Part shown: one piece after another, positions 7,668 to 15,376 of the stretch
Layout: each line of letters starts with the position of its first letter
Numbering within the stretch: the first letter of the stretch is position 1
From: Haloarcula argentinensis DSM 12282
GTDB taxonomy: Archaea; Halobacteriota; Halobacteria; Halobacteriales; Haloarculaceae
Assembly (NCBI GenBank): GCA_000336895.1
Contig: AOLX01000024.1
Span: 1-32,403 of the forward strand
DNA: 32,403 bases
Reading direction: 5' to 3'
Position numbers and translations under genes: made by a program
Notes under the pieces: model-generated
The model's database searches: none
What the model was told of the DNA's origin: nothing
The model's input: only the letters and a program-made list of their open reading frames with translations

Positions 7668-7692
7668 GGGGCTGTGCGGTGCAGACGTAGCT

Positions 7693-8595
7693 ATGCCCGA
7701 ATCGGTCGCCGTCACTGGAGGCAACGGCCGCGTCGGCCAGCACGTCCTCGAACATCTGACCGCACAGGGGTATCGAACCATCAACCTCTCCCGTGGGAAA
7801 CGGGAAGAAGACCATTCGGACGCATACGTCAGGACTGACCTGCTCGATGCGGGTGAGGTCTACGGGGCACTCGCACAATCTGACGCCGACGCGGTCGTCC
7901 ATCTCGGGATGATTCCCACGCCCGACCACACGCCGGGATACCGGACCTACGAGAGTAACGTTCTGTCCAGCTATCACGTGCTGGAGGCCGCCGGTGAACT
8001 GGGTATCGACAGGGTCACTCTGGCATCGAGTTTCAGCGCCATCGGTGGCGGGTTCGAACCGGAACCGATCACGGTTGACTATCTCCCAGTTGACGAGGAT
8101 CACCGGCTCACGCCGTCGAACCCGTACGCAATGGGAAAGCAGGTCCTTGAGGTCACAGCCGACGGGTTCGCCCGCCGGAGCGCTGACGCGCCGGGGACAA
8201 TTACATCGCTTCGGTTTCCGTGGGTGGTCGACGACGACACGGCTCAGAAGACGTTTGTCGAGGCCGACCGTACCCTCGCTGGGCTCCGGAACTCGGACCA
8301 TTTTCACACCCAGCGAAACACGCTCTGTGGCTATGTCCACGCTACTGACGCTGTCACGCTCGTCGAAGCAGCCATCGAGGCGTCGTTCGACGGCCACGAG
8401 CGGCTCTGGGTGTCGGCCCCGGATACGAGCGCAGAGACACCGAGCGCCGAACTCGCGACGGAACTGTACCCCGAGGCTGACTACCGGGGACCGGCAGCCG
8501 ACGACGAGAACCCGTACACAGCGCTCATCGACACGTCGAAAGCCGAACAGCTACTCGACTGGGAACCGACTTGGAGCTGGCGACAACTGGTGTGA
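7693..8595 (+). CDS. NAD-dependent epimerase/dehydratase (extended SDR)
   Basis: A 300-residue extended short-chain dehydrogenase. The cofactor loop TGGNGRVG is at residues 8-15. VVHLGMIPTP near 68-77 is the usual segment after the fourth strand, ASSFSAIGG (Ser113 region) supplies the catalytic Ser, and the active-site pair Tyr145/Lys149 is in NPYAMGK. These proteins act on nucleotide sugars or related sugar acids; relatives in haloarchaea include uronate dehydrogenases, but the substrate is not decidable here. The ATG at 7693 places the Rossmann strand at the right distance; a TTG at 7666 is in frame but less likely. A small hairpin (GCCGC/GCGGC, 8641-8655) lies downstream. Confidence 0.87.
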   Translation: MPESVAVTGGNGRVGQHVLEHLTAQGYRTINLSRGKREEDHSDAYVRTDLLDAGEVYGALAQSDADAVVHLGMIPTPDHTPGYRTYESNVLSSYHVLEAAGELGIDRVTLASSFSAIGGGFEPEPITVDYLPVDEDHRLTPSNPYAMGKQVLEVTADGFARRSADAPGTITSLRFPWVVDDDTAQKTFVEADRTLAGLRNSDHFHTQRNTLCGYVHATDAVTLVEAAIEASFDGHERLWVSAPDTSAETPSAELATELYPEADYRGPAADDENPYTALIDTSKAEQLLDWEPTWSWRQLV

Positions 8596-8640
8596 AGCCG
8601 GTGATGGCGCGAGTACCGATCCGGACGCTCACATTACCGT

Positions 8641-8655
8641 GCCGCATGTAGCGGC
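8641..8655 (+). terminator. Short hairpin after the epimerase gene
   Basis: GCCGC-ATGTA-GCGGC followed by TGTTTC, about 45 bases after the stop codon and before the promoter of the next operon. A weak terminator candidate. Confidence 0.35.
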
Positions 8656-8677
8656 TGTTTCATCCGGAACACGTTGC

Positions 8678-8709
8678 TAAAATGTAATGTGTATGTAACT
8701 AACACACAT
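8678..8709 (+). promoter_or_regulatory. TATA-like box and overlapping inverted repeat before the methanethiol oxidase gene
   Basis: TAAAATG at about 8678-8684 lies about 27 bases before the ATG at 8708 and fits a leaderless promoter. Between it and the start codon, ATGTGT (8687-8692) and ACACAT (8704-8709) form an inverted repeat with an 11-base spacer that covers the transcription start. A repressor bound there would block initiation. No regulator gene is adjacent, so the binding protein is unknown. Confidence 0.5.
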
Positions 8710-10102
8710 GAGTGATGCAGAACAGCCAGCAGAGAGCGAGACACACGATCATCATGACCACGATCACGAGGGACCGGGCTATGCCACTCCGCAGGCCGCC
8801 ATCGAGGCGGCCGAACCCGAACAGACCGCGTACGTGATGGGCCTGCACGTGGGTCAGGATGTCGACGCACCGGACTTCCTGGCCGTCGTCGACGTTGACC
8901 CCGACTCCGACACCTACAGCGAAATCATCAATCGGGTCAAGATGCCGAACAAGGGCGATGAACTCCACCACTTCGGGTGGAACGCCTGTTCCTCCTCGTG
9001 CCACATGGATGGGCTGGAGCGCCGGCATCTCGTCATTCCCGGCCAGCGGTCCTCGCGAATTCACATCGTCGACACCAAGGAGCGACGTGATCCTGAACTG
9101 ACGAAGGTCATCGAACCGGAAGCGGTGTACGAGCACGACCTCTCCGCGCCCCACACCGTCCATTGCATCCCTGACGGTGAGATTCTCATCTCCATGCTCG
9201 GCGATGCTGACGGCGACCTCCCCGGTGGCTTCCTCGAACTGAACGACGACTTCGAGGTGCAGGGCCGGTGGGACCCACCCGGCGAGATCGAGATGAACTA
9301 CGACTACTGGTACCAGCCCCGCCAGAACGTAATGCTGTCGACGGAGTGGGCGGCCCCGAAAACCTACTACCCCGGCTTTGACTTAGAGGATGTCGAGGAT
9401 GGCAAGTACGGCCAGCGCCTCAACTTCTGGGACTGGGAGTCCGGCACCGTCGAGCAGACCATCGACCTCGGCGAGGACGGCCTGATTCCGCTGGAAGCCC
9501 GGTTTTTGCACACGCCCGAGAGCACTCACGGCTACGTCGGCGCGGCGCTGTCCTCAAACATCATCCATTTCCACGAATCGGACGGTGAGTATCACGCCGA
9601 GCCGGTCATCGAGTTCGACGACCGCGAGCACGAGGGATGGGACATGCCGGTCCCGGCACTGGTGACGGACATCCTCATCTCGATGGACGACCGCTACCTC
9701 TTCGGGTCGAACTGGCTCCACGGCGAGGTGTGGATGTACGACATCTCGGACCCGTCGAACCCTCGAAAGGCCGACTCGATCTCCATCGGCGGCTACTTTG
9801 GCGATATCCAGCAGGTGCAGGACCGTGATATCGTCGCCGGCCCGCAGATGCTCCAGCTCTCGCTTGACGGCGAGCGGCTGTACTGGACGACTTCGCTGTT
9901 TTCGTCGTGGGACAACCAGTTCTTCCCCGAGGAGGCCGAGAACGGGTCGGTGATGCTTAAAGCCGATGTGGACCCGCGAGAGGGGACGATGTCGCTGGAC
10001 CGGGACTTCCTCGTTGACTTTGGTGACCTCCCTGAAGGCCCTGCTCGCGCCCACGAGATCCGGTGGCCCGACGGCGACTGTACCAGCGACGTGTGGCAAT
10101 GA
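8708..10102 (+). CDS. Selenium-binding protein (SBP56) family, probable methanethiol oxidase
   Basis: A 464-residue protein of the SBP56/SELENBP1 family. Characterised bacterial and human members oxidise methanethiol with O2 to formaldehyde, H2S and H2O2 and bind copper. Visible family landmarks are HHFGWNACSSSC (His87, His88, Cys94, Cys98), HDLSAPHTVHC, STEW, and repeated blade-like segments such as GSNWLHGEVWMYDISDP, consistent with a beta-propeller. The N-terminus carries a His/Asp-rich run (HDHHDHDHEG, residues 13-22) that could bind metal. There is no export signal, so the cytoplasm is likely. A ferredoxin gene starts 22 bases after its stop, so the two are very probably one operon. Methanethiol oxidase activity is inferred from the family, not shown. 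Confidence 0.9.
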   Translation: MSDAEQPAESETHDHHDHDHEGPGYATPQAAIEAAEPEQTAYVMGLHVGQDVDAPDFLAVVDVDPDSDTYSEIINRVKMPNKGDELHHFGWNACSSSCHMDGLERRHLVIPGQRSSRIHIVDTKERRDPELTKVIEPEAVYEHDLSAPHTVHCIPDGEILISMLGDADGDLPGGFLELNDDFEVQGRWDPPGEIEMNYDYWYQPRQNVMLSTEWAAPKTYYPGFDLEDVEDGKYGQRLNFWDWESGTVEQTIDLGEDGLIPLEARFLHTPESTHGYVGAALSSNIIHFHESDGEYHAEPVIEFDDREHEGWDMPVPALVTDILISMDDRYLFGSNWLHGEVWMYDISDPSNPRKADSISIGGYFGDIQQVQDRDIVAGPQMLQLSLDGERLYWTTSLFSSWDNQFFPEEAENGSVMLKADVDPREGTMSLDRDFLVDFGDLPEGPARAHEIRWPDGDCTSDVWQ

Positions 10103-10124
10103 GGGCGACGCGACCGAGCGGCCG

Positions 10125-10442
10125 ATGACCGAGGTTCTGCTGGACTGGCGGGACAGCGAGCGTACCGAGACGATTTCGGTGCCGGACGGCGCGACGATAC
10201 TTGACGCCGCTGAAGCCGTGGGTATCGGGCTACCGTTCGGCTGTCGGACCGGCGCGTGTGGGACCTGTACCGCTCGGTTGCTGTCCGGCGACGTGGTCCA
10301 TCACCGCCCGCCGCGGGCGCTTAAGGACCGGCATCTGGCGAACGGCTACGTCCTGCTCTGTATCGCCGAGCCGACGACCGACACGCACCTTGCCGTCGGC
10401 GCGACGGTGCAGGCCGAACTGGTCCCGAACCCCTGGAAGTGA
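10125..10442 (+). CDS. Small plant-type [2Fe-2S] ferredoxin
   Basis: A 105-residue ferredoxin with cluster ligands Cys40, Cys45 and Cys48 (CRTGACGTC) and Cys79 (YVLLCIA), the C-x4-C-x2-C...C pattern of plant-type ferredoxins. It lacks the acidic halophile insertion of the main haloarchaeal ferredoxin and resembles the small domain fused to or paired with oxygenases and dehydrogenases. The ATG at 10125 lies 22 bases after the methanethiol-oxidase-like gene, so it most likely serves that enzyme or its maturation. A longer in-frame reading from 9966 would overlap the upstream gene and is rejected. Confidence 0.9.
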   Translation: MTEVLLDWRDSERTETISVPDGATILDAAEAVGIGLPFGCRTGACGTCTARLLSGDVVHHRPPRALKDRHLANGYVLLCIAEPTTDTHLAVGATVQAELVPNPWK

Positions 10443-10453
10443 CGAGGGGCCGG

Positions 10454-10690
10454 TTAGGCCCGGTGCTGGCCCGACAGCGCTTGCTGGAGTACCTGTCCCA
10501 GGAAGCCGATGGCCGGGACGACGAATACCGTCGCGTGCACCCAGGCGTCGTAAGTAATATCGCTCGGCTTGGTCACGAGAAAGAGCCCGTAGAGGACGAC
10601 CATCACCACGACCCACAGGACGGTGATGATCAGGAACGGCAGGGCGTCCCGGACCGGCTCGGCGACTGCTTCGCGCAGTGTGGCGGACAT
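10454..10690 (-). CDS. Small two-span membrane protein, unknown
   Basis: A 78-residue protein with two hydrophobic helices, LPFLIITVLWVVVMVVLYGLFL and WVHATVFVVPAIGFLGQVL, joined by a short polar loop, and with a charged N-terminus. I do not recognise a family. The inner ATG at 10690 was preferred because an A-run (minus-strand TTTTTG, about 10715-10721) lies about 27 bases before it, and the longer reading to 10834 adds a segment without obvious protein character. It is convergent with the ferredoxin gene with 11 bases between the stops, and divergent from the next membrane protein. Confidence 0.6.
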   Translation of the reverse strand: MSATLREAVAEPVRDALPFLIITVLWVVVMVVLYGLFLVTKPSDITYDAWVHATVFVVPAIGFLGQVLQQALSGQHRA

Positions 10691-10906
10691 ACCCGGATAG
10701 TCGGACGGAATCGGCAAAAACGTACTCCGTGACGGTCCGACCTCCGTCACCAGTTCGATGCAGTCGGTTTCGGCCTCGATAGCCGCCGGCACGTCCGTGG
10801 CGGCGCTGGTGTTGATGTCGCGTACCCCGGACAACGGCGCACTAGACTGCTGACCGGCCGGCTACTGAAGGCTGATTTTATGTTTTGTACCAGCCATCTC
10901 CCAGAT

Positions 10907-11239
10907 ATGGCCCTCCTCCCGATTGTCGTCGCCCTGTTCGTGTCGCCGGCAGTCACCGCACTGGTGTACGTCGACGCCAGGCGGCGTGACCTGTCTCGGC
11001 GGTACTGCACCGCCGCCGCCTCTGCCGTCGGTCTCGCCAGTTTCGGCGGATTTCTCGTCGCCAGTGTCCTCGGCAGTGGGATCTTTTCGACGTACTATCG
11101 CCTCGTGAGTCAGCCGGCCGTCGCCGTCACGCCGCTTGACCTCATTCTCTCCTTGCTCCTCTTCGGCTTCGCTATCACTGCACTGGCCGTTCTGGGCTAT
11201 GGACTCACCAGTCGGTACGGCCCGCTTGCGTCGTCGTAA
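10907..11239 (+). CDS. Small three-span membrane protein, unknown
   Basis: A 110-residue hydrophobic protein with membrane segments at about residues 2-22 (ALLPIVVALFVSPAVTALVYV), 36-58 and 78-100, separated by an Arg-rich loop (DARRRDLSRRY) that should face the cytoplasm. No family is recognised. The ATG at 10907 is supported by the TATA-like TTTTATG at 10876-10882, about 27 bases upstream; an earlier in-frame ATG at 10880 overlaps that box. It stands alone, 62 bases before the M28 peptidase gene. Confidence 0.65.
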   Translation: MALLPIVVALFVSPAVTALVYVDARRRDLSRRYCTAAASAVGLASFGGFLVASVLGSGIFSTYYRLVSQPAVAVTPLDLILSLLLFGFAITALAVLGYGLTSRYGPLASS

Positions 11240-11301
11240 TCGCAGCCGATCTCCGAACGAGTACCCCTAATTTCAAACCCAGCACGGCCCCACCGAGACG
11301 T

Positions 11302-12630
11302 ATGGACGACACTGACTGGATCGGCGAGACGTTCACCAGCACGGTCGGGTGGGACCACCTAGAGGCGCTGGTCGACATCGGGAACCGGATGGCGGGCAGC
11401 GGTGGCGAACGGGCGGCCGCAGAAGCGACCCGGGATGCGCTGGCAGAATACACTCGCGACGCCCGACTCTCCGAATTCGAGATACAGGGCTGGGAGCGGG
11501 GAGACAGTGCCGTCTACGCCGATGGGTCGGCAGTCGCGGCGCAAGCCCACGAATGCATCGCCCTCCCGCGGTCGCCGGCCGACGAGGTGACTGGTAAACT
11601 GGTCGATGTCGGTCACGGGCTTCCGGAGGATTTCGAGGACGCCGACTGCGAGGGCCAGATTGTACTGGCCCGCTCGGACGTACCCGACTGGTACGACCGG
11701 TATATCCACCGGCGCGAGAAGTACTATCACGCTGTCGAGGCCGGCGCAGTCGGGTTCATCTACCGCAACCATGTCGAGGGTGTGCTACCGCCGACCGGGA
11801 GCGTCGGCACGGCGGACGCACCAATCGGCGAGATACCGGCTGTTGGCGTCGCCAGCGAGACGGGGGCGCGACTGACCCGGCGCTACGCCGGAGAGGACAT
11901 AACCCTCAGTGTCGACTGCGAGACACCCGACGCGACGAGCCAGAACGTCCACGCCGAACTGGGGCCGGACACGGACGAGCGACTGCTGGTGACCAGCCAC
12001 GTCGACGCCCACGACATCGCGGAAGGAGCGATGGACAACGGGGCCGGGACGGCGATGGTCGTCGAGGTGGCCCGCGCGCTGGCCGGCCGCGAGGACGAAC
12101 TGGAGACACGCGTGGAGTTTGTCGCCTTCGGTGCCGAGGAGGTCGGACTGGTCGGCTCAAACCGGCTGGCCGACGAGACTGCGCTCGACGACGTAACGGC
12201 CGTGCTTAACTTCGACGGCGTCGTTCAGGGTCGCACGTTGAAGTGTTACACCCACGGCTTCGACGCGCTTTCGGCCGCTGCCGAGAGCGTTGCCGACCGC
12301 CTTGACCATCCCATTTCGCTCACACCGGAGCAGGGTCCCCACAGCGACCACTGGTCGTTCGTCCAGCGCGGCGTCCCCGGCTATCACGTGACCAGCGAAA
12401 CCGGTGGCGAGGGTCGCGGTTGGGGCCACACCCATGCCGATACGCTGGACAAACTGGAACCCCGGACGTTCCGCGAGCAGGCCGTTCTCCTGACCGAACT
12501 CGCCGTGACGCTTGCGGATGACTCAGCACGGCCTGCTCACAAAGACCCCGCGGAGATCGCCGATGCGCTCGAAGCCCAGAACCTCGCCGAGGGGATGCGG
12601 ATTACAGGTGACTGGCCCTTCGATGACTGA
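11302..12630 (+). CDS. M28-family zinc metallopeptidase with PA-like insert
   Basis: A 442-residue M28 peptidase (aminopeptidase/carboxypeptidase Q relatives) using two zinc ions. Ligands and catalytic residues read from the motif order: His233 in SHVDAHD, the bridging Asp245 in MDNGAG, catalytic Glu279 and ligand Glu280 in GAEEVG, Asp305 in NFDGV, and the last His in GHTHADTLD. A protease-associated-type segment (about 90-200, with GQIVLARSD and AVEAGAVGFIYRN) precedes the peptidase core. No signal peptide or Tat motif is present, which suggests an intracellular peptidase, whereas many M28 enzymes are secreted. The ATG at 11302 is the first in frame near the domain. It is likely monocistronic. 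Confidence 0.92.
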   Translation: MDDTDWIGETFTSTVGWDHLEALVDIGNRMAGSGGERAAAEATRDALAEYTRDARLSEFEIQGWERGDSAVYADGSAVAAQAHECIALPRSPADEVTGKLVDVGHGLPEDFEDADCEGQIVLARSDVPDWYDRYIHRREKYYHAVEAGAVGFIYRNHVEGVLPPTGSVGTADAPIGEIPAVGVASETGARLTRRYAGEDITLSVDCETPDATSQNVHAELGPDTDERLLVTSHVDAHDIAEGAMDNGAGTAMVVEVARALAGREDELETRVEFVAFGAEEVGLVGSNRLADETALDDVTAVLNFDGVVQGRTLKCYTHGFDALSAAAESVADRLDHPISLTPEQGPHSDHWSFVQRGVPGYHVTSETGGEGRGWGHTHADTLDKLEPRTFREQAVLLTELAVTLADDSARPAHKDPAEIADALEAQNLAEGMRITGDWPFDD

Positions 12631-12789
12631 CGTAACGCGGGTCCCGTCACCGACACGTTCGACGCACGCGACCTGTAATAAAGAATTACCAGAATCCTAG
12701 TATTTCTGGCCCCGCCTGCGTTCCGGCGTCTTGGTCGCTAACAGCGGATTATAATGATTTACTCAGTATAGAAGTAACATATTCCGTAG

Positions 12790-12797
12790 GTTATTTA
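12790..12797 (+). promoter_or_regulatory. TATA-like box before the candidate microprotein
   Basis: GTTATTTA within an AT-rich stretch, centred about 26 bases before the ATG at 12820, the spacing used by many leaderless genes in this window. Confidence 0.4.
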
Positions 12798-12819
12798 CCA
12801 TATGGGTACATGGAAATCG

Positions 12820-12933
12820 ATGGCAGGTCGATTGGTCTACGTACTGAAGCCACACGTGAACGCCGTCATCGGCGTTCGCTGCCAAGCTCCCATGCTATTC
12901 GGTCTCGCGGAGTCCGAGGCCGAGCCGACGTGA
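12820..12933 (+). CDS. Candidate leaderless 37-residue microprotein
   Basis: A short reading frame starting MAGRLVYVLKPHVNAVIGVR and ending SEAEPT. It lies 26 bases downstream of a TATA-like box in an otherwise gene-free gap. An in-frame ATG at 12802 would give 43 residues but sits too close to that box. A perfect 8-bp hairpin (12858-12877) lies inside the frame, so the RNA itself could be the functional product. No family is recognised. Support is promoter spacing only. Confidence 0.3.
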   Translation: MAGRLVYVLKPHVNAVIGVRCQAPMLFGLAESEAEPT

Positions 12934-13094
12934 GTAAACCATACCTGCCGTCGTCAGTCAACACCAACACCAATACCTGACGCGACGGCCGTCCACGTGC
13001 CAAGGCGGCCGTCGTGTCCACTTTCGGACCGAACTTCTGAGGAACACCAGCCGGTAGCCCACACTGTAGAAAACGACACCCGGCGACGAGGGCT

Positions 13095-13784
13095 CTATGA
13101 CTCGTACGCCTGTTCAACGTCAGCCTTCGCCGACGGAATGACCTGCTGTTCGGCGCGGCGCATCGACCGCAACGCCTCGTCGGTGAACTCGACATCGAGC
13201 GTGGGGAGGGCCCGTGCGAGACCGCCCAGAACCTCGCCAGGGTCGATGCTCAGTTCGAAAGCGAAGGCGTTCTGTTCTTCCTGTAGTGGAACGGAGAATT
13301 CGAAGTGCGTCTGGACGATCTCCGTCGCCGTCTCCTGATCGTATGTGTCGGTGACGGCCGTCCAGAAGTCGTCGCTGTCGGCGGCCACCAGCGGTTCGAG
13401 GTCGTCCCCGAACGAGCGCTGGCGGGCTAGCAGTCGCTCCCGGATCTGGTCTCGTCGGTCGCCACGGACGGTGTCACGGAGCGCGTTCCAGTAGATATCC
13501 CGGGCCAGCACTTCGTCAGCATAGGTGTCGAACGACGCGTCAGTAGCGGCGTAATCCAGCACCGGCTCCAGCTGGTCGAGTATCTGTTGCTGGTAGGACT
13601 GGAGTTTCGGCCGGATAACGTGGCGTTCTAGCGGACGGCTGTTGTTCAGCAGTTTGCCTGCAACGCGGCCCCCGCTCCCGTTTGATCCGCGCAGCACGGC
13701 TGTCACGTCGAACGCCGCGTACGTCTCGTCGACGAACTGCGAGAGATAGCGTTCGAACTCCCGTTCGACGGCACGTCGTGTCAC
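13095..13784 (-). CDS. Uncharacterised helical haloarchaeal protein
   Basis: A 229-residue soluble protein, mostly predicted helix by composition, with basic Arg-rich segments (TRRAVEREFERYLSQ near the start, RDQIRERLLARQRSF in the middle) and a C-terminal half containing THFEFSVPLQEEQNAFAFELSID. No catalytic motif or membrane segment is seen and I do not recognise the family. A GTG at 13784 was chosen because the sequence becomes protein-like from VTRRAVEREF onward; an in-frame ATG at 13919 overlaps the end of the receiver gene and adds low-quality sequence. It lies 109 bases downstream of the receiver gene on the same strand, possibly one transcript. Confidence 0.65.
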   Translation of the reverse strand: MTRRAVEREFERYLSQFVDETYAAFDVTAVLRGSNGSGGRVAGKLLNNSRPLERHVIRPKLQSYQQQILDQLEPVLDYAATDASFDTYADEVLARDIYWNALRDTVRGDRRDQIRERLLARQRSFGDDLEPLVAADSDDFWTAVTDTYDQETATEIVQTHFEFSVPLQEEQNAFAFELSIDPGEVLGGLARALPTLDVEFTDEALRSMRRAEQQVIPSAKADVEQAYES

Positions 13785-13893
13785 ACCCGACCTTGTGGGC
13801 TGCAGTGACCTATCCCTTACGCCGATGTTCGCCGCCGATAGTCGCTTACGAGACGGACTGCAGCCCACCCAGCTCGACTGCTGAGTTCCGGTA

Positions 13894-14268
13894 TCACTGC
13901 CGGCCTGCACGGACTGCAACGGAGACCCGATTGGCCACGATATTCATCTTGCCGACAATGTTGTCCTTGTGGACGAAATCTGTCACACCGGCATCCAGCG
14001 CCTCGCTAGCGATGGATTCCAGTTTCGTCGTCGTCAGGAGGAGAATCGGTAGCGAGTCCGGGAGGTTCCTGGCCAGCTTGATGCCTGTTTCATCCGGCAG
14101 ATCGTAGTTCGTCACAACACAGTCGACTCCGCGTTGCGCGACGTGTCGCTCTGCTGCACGGGCAGTCGAAACGACATCGACAGTGAAGTTGTAGCCCCGA
14201 AGTGCGTCCTGTAGCTGCGTCCCGAGAAAATCACTGTCCTCGACCAGCAACAACCGAACGGTCGTCAT
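13894..14268 (-). CDS. Stand-alone response-regulator receiver domain lacking the phospho-Asp
   Basis: A 124-residue CheY-like receiver with no output domain. The acidic pocket is present (Glu10/Asp11 in LVEDSDF), as are the Thr79-81 region (LLLTTTK) and the conserved Lys101 (FVHKD). The residue four before the conserved Pro58, normally the phosphorylated Asp, is Asn54 (TNYDLP; codon AAC on the coding strand). Such receivers usually signal without phosphorylation or through binding. Asp56 is near but out of position. Start ATG at 14268; the upstream in-frame ATG at 14286 is too close to the TATA box (14291-14298). It is divergent from the unknown gene at 14414. Confidence 0.88.
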   Translation of the reverse strand: MTTVRLLLVEDSDFLGTQLQDALRGYNFTVDVVSTARAAERHVAQRGVDCVVTNYDLPDETGIKLARNLPDSLPILLLTTTKLESIASEALDAGVTDFVHKDNIVGKMNIVANRVSVAVRAGRQ

Positions 14269-14290
14269 AGTACACAATAGGGACAAAACA

Positions 14291-14298
14291 GATTAAAA
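14291..14298 (-). promoter_or_regulatory. TATA box of the receiver gene
   Basis: The minus strand reads TTTTAATC about 27 bases upstream of the ATG at 14268, consistent with a leaderless message and with the chosen start. Confidence 0.6.
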
Positions 14299-14413
14299 CC
14301 ACCGTCAGTTTGTCTCAGAAGCAACCACCGCAACTGCTGCCCGGGGCTTGCGCCTTGCTGCTCCGTTGTGTATCCAACACGACTGTTATCACTGTGCAGA
14401 TCTAACACTGTCT

Positions 14414-14704
14414 GTGTCCAGAGACCTGCCCAGCGACGTACACACGGTGCTGACACAACTCGCTGAAGCGGGCGAGACAGCGATCAGTGACGTGGAGTTC
14501 GATACGGCTCGACAGACCGTTGCGACGGCCGAGACGGTCAGCCGGAACAAACTCCCGGAGTGTGAGTTGCGCTCACAGTTGCTCCACGGCTACGAGCAAG
14601 TGCGCACCGCGCTCGATAACGACGATCCCGACGCTGCCGCCGAGTACCTCCGTGCGATGCACCGACGACTTGTGGCCGTCGACGACGGACCACGCGCCGA
14701 CTAG
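14414..14704 (+). CDS. Small uncharacterised acidic helical protein
   Basis: A 96-residue protein read from a GTG start, with sequence such as SDVHTVLTQLAEAGETAISDVEFDTARQ at the front and a C-terminal helical half ending RRLVAVDDGPRAD. It has no membrane segment and no recognised motif. The GTG at 14414 is preferred over the in-frame ATG at 14348 because GTTATC at 14385-14390 could be its TATA box about 27 bases upstream and the extra residues look non-native (several Cys/His in an acidic proteome). It is divergent from the Asn-type receiver gene, which may hint at a shared role. Confidence 0.55.
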   Translation: MSRDLPSDVHTVLTQLAEAGETAISDVEFDTARQTVATAETVSRNKLPECELRSQLLHGYEQVRTALDNDDPDAAAEYLRAMHRRLVAVDDGPRAD

Positions 14705-14926
14705 CTCTCCGACTAACACGCGGAACCGGCTTCGGCGGTTGCTGAGCGACAGTATGTGGTGAAAGCTGTTCTCTAGTCACGGTCCGCTCGCGATACACGT
14801 CCGCTACTGCACTCGTACTGCTGGACAGTGACTACTGGACTCTCTTCCGTCTCGGTTCCCGTGTTACCGAGGCACTGGCTGGCCAGCTCCCGTGAGAGTT
14901 AAGCCACCGACCGATAATACCGTGGT

Positions 14927-15376
14927 ATGTCCCAGCGACTATCACAGGCCGATGACACGCTCGCCGACGCTGGCGAACGCGAACTCGTCGTCGGCGGTGA
15001 CCGGCCGCTCCGTATCTCTGCGGGCCATCGGTTGTTACACCACGACGGGAAATGCTCGCGCCCGCACGGACACAACTACGAGATCACTGTCCGCGTCACC
15101 GGCGAACTCACTGCTGAGGGGTGGGTCGTCGACAAGGGCGAGATTACGGACGTAATCGACGAATGGGACCACCGCTTCCTGCTTGAGGCCGGCGACCCGC
15201 TGGTCGAGGCGTTCGACGCCAGTGGCGACGGCGACGCCGTGGTGGTCCTCGACCACCCGCCGACAGCCGAGGTCATGGCCGCGATACTGGAACAGCGCCT
15301 CGCCGACCGCCTCCCGGAGACGGTGTCGGATGTGGCCGTCTCTGTTCGGGAAACTAGCGAACTCTGTATCCGCTGA
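14927..15376 (+). CDS. queD: 6-carboxy-5,6,7,8-tetrahydropterin synthase QueD
   Basis: A 149-residue member of the 6-pyruvoyl-tetrahydropterin synthase/QueD family. It converts dihydroneopterin triphosphate to carboxy-tetrahydropterin, the first committed step to 7-deazaguanine bases. Zinc ligands are His34 (SAGHRL), His47 and His49 (PHGHNY), and the catalytic Cys43 lies in KCSRPHGH. ATG 14927 is about 27 bases after a TATA-like GTTAAG (near 14897-14902), i.e. a leaderless start. The stop overlaps the queE start by one base (TGATG). In archaea the pathway supplies preQ0 for archaeosine at tRNA position 15. Confidence 0.94.
   Translation: MSQRLSQADDTLADAGERELVVGGDRPLRISAGHRLLHHDGKCSRPHGHNYEITVRVTGELTAEGWVVDKGEITDVIDEWDHRFLLEAGDPLVEAFDASGDGDAVVVLDHPPTAEVMAAILEQRLADRLPETVSDVAVSVRETSELCIR

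Larger units (their letters stand above)
12631..13094. other. 464-base intergenic region with structured segments
   Basis: It separates the M28 peptidase gene from the 3' end of the next minus-strand gene. The first half is AT-rich with TATA-like strings (TTATAAT near 12750, TTATTTA near 12791). The second half is GC-rich with two perfect hairpins: 12858-12877 (arms GAACGCCG/CGGCGTTC) and 12981-13016 (arms around GACGGCCG/CGGCCGTC). A candidate microprotein is listed separately; a structured non-coding RNA over the same span is the alternative. Confidence 0.5.

Noticed and set aside
10691..10834. Longer start for the two-span membrane protein
   Set aside because: The added 48 residues look intergenic and the inner start has a TATA-like box at the usual distance.
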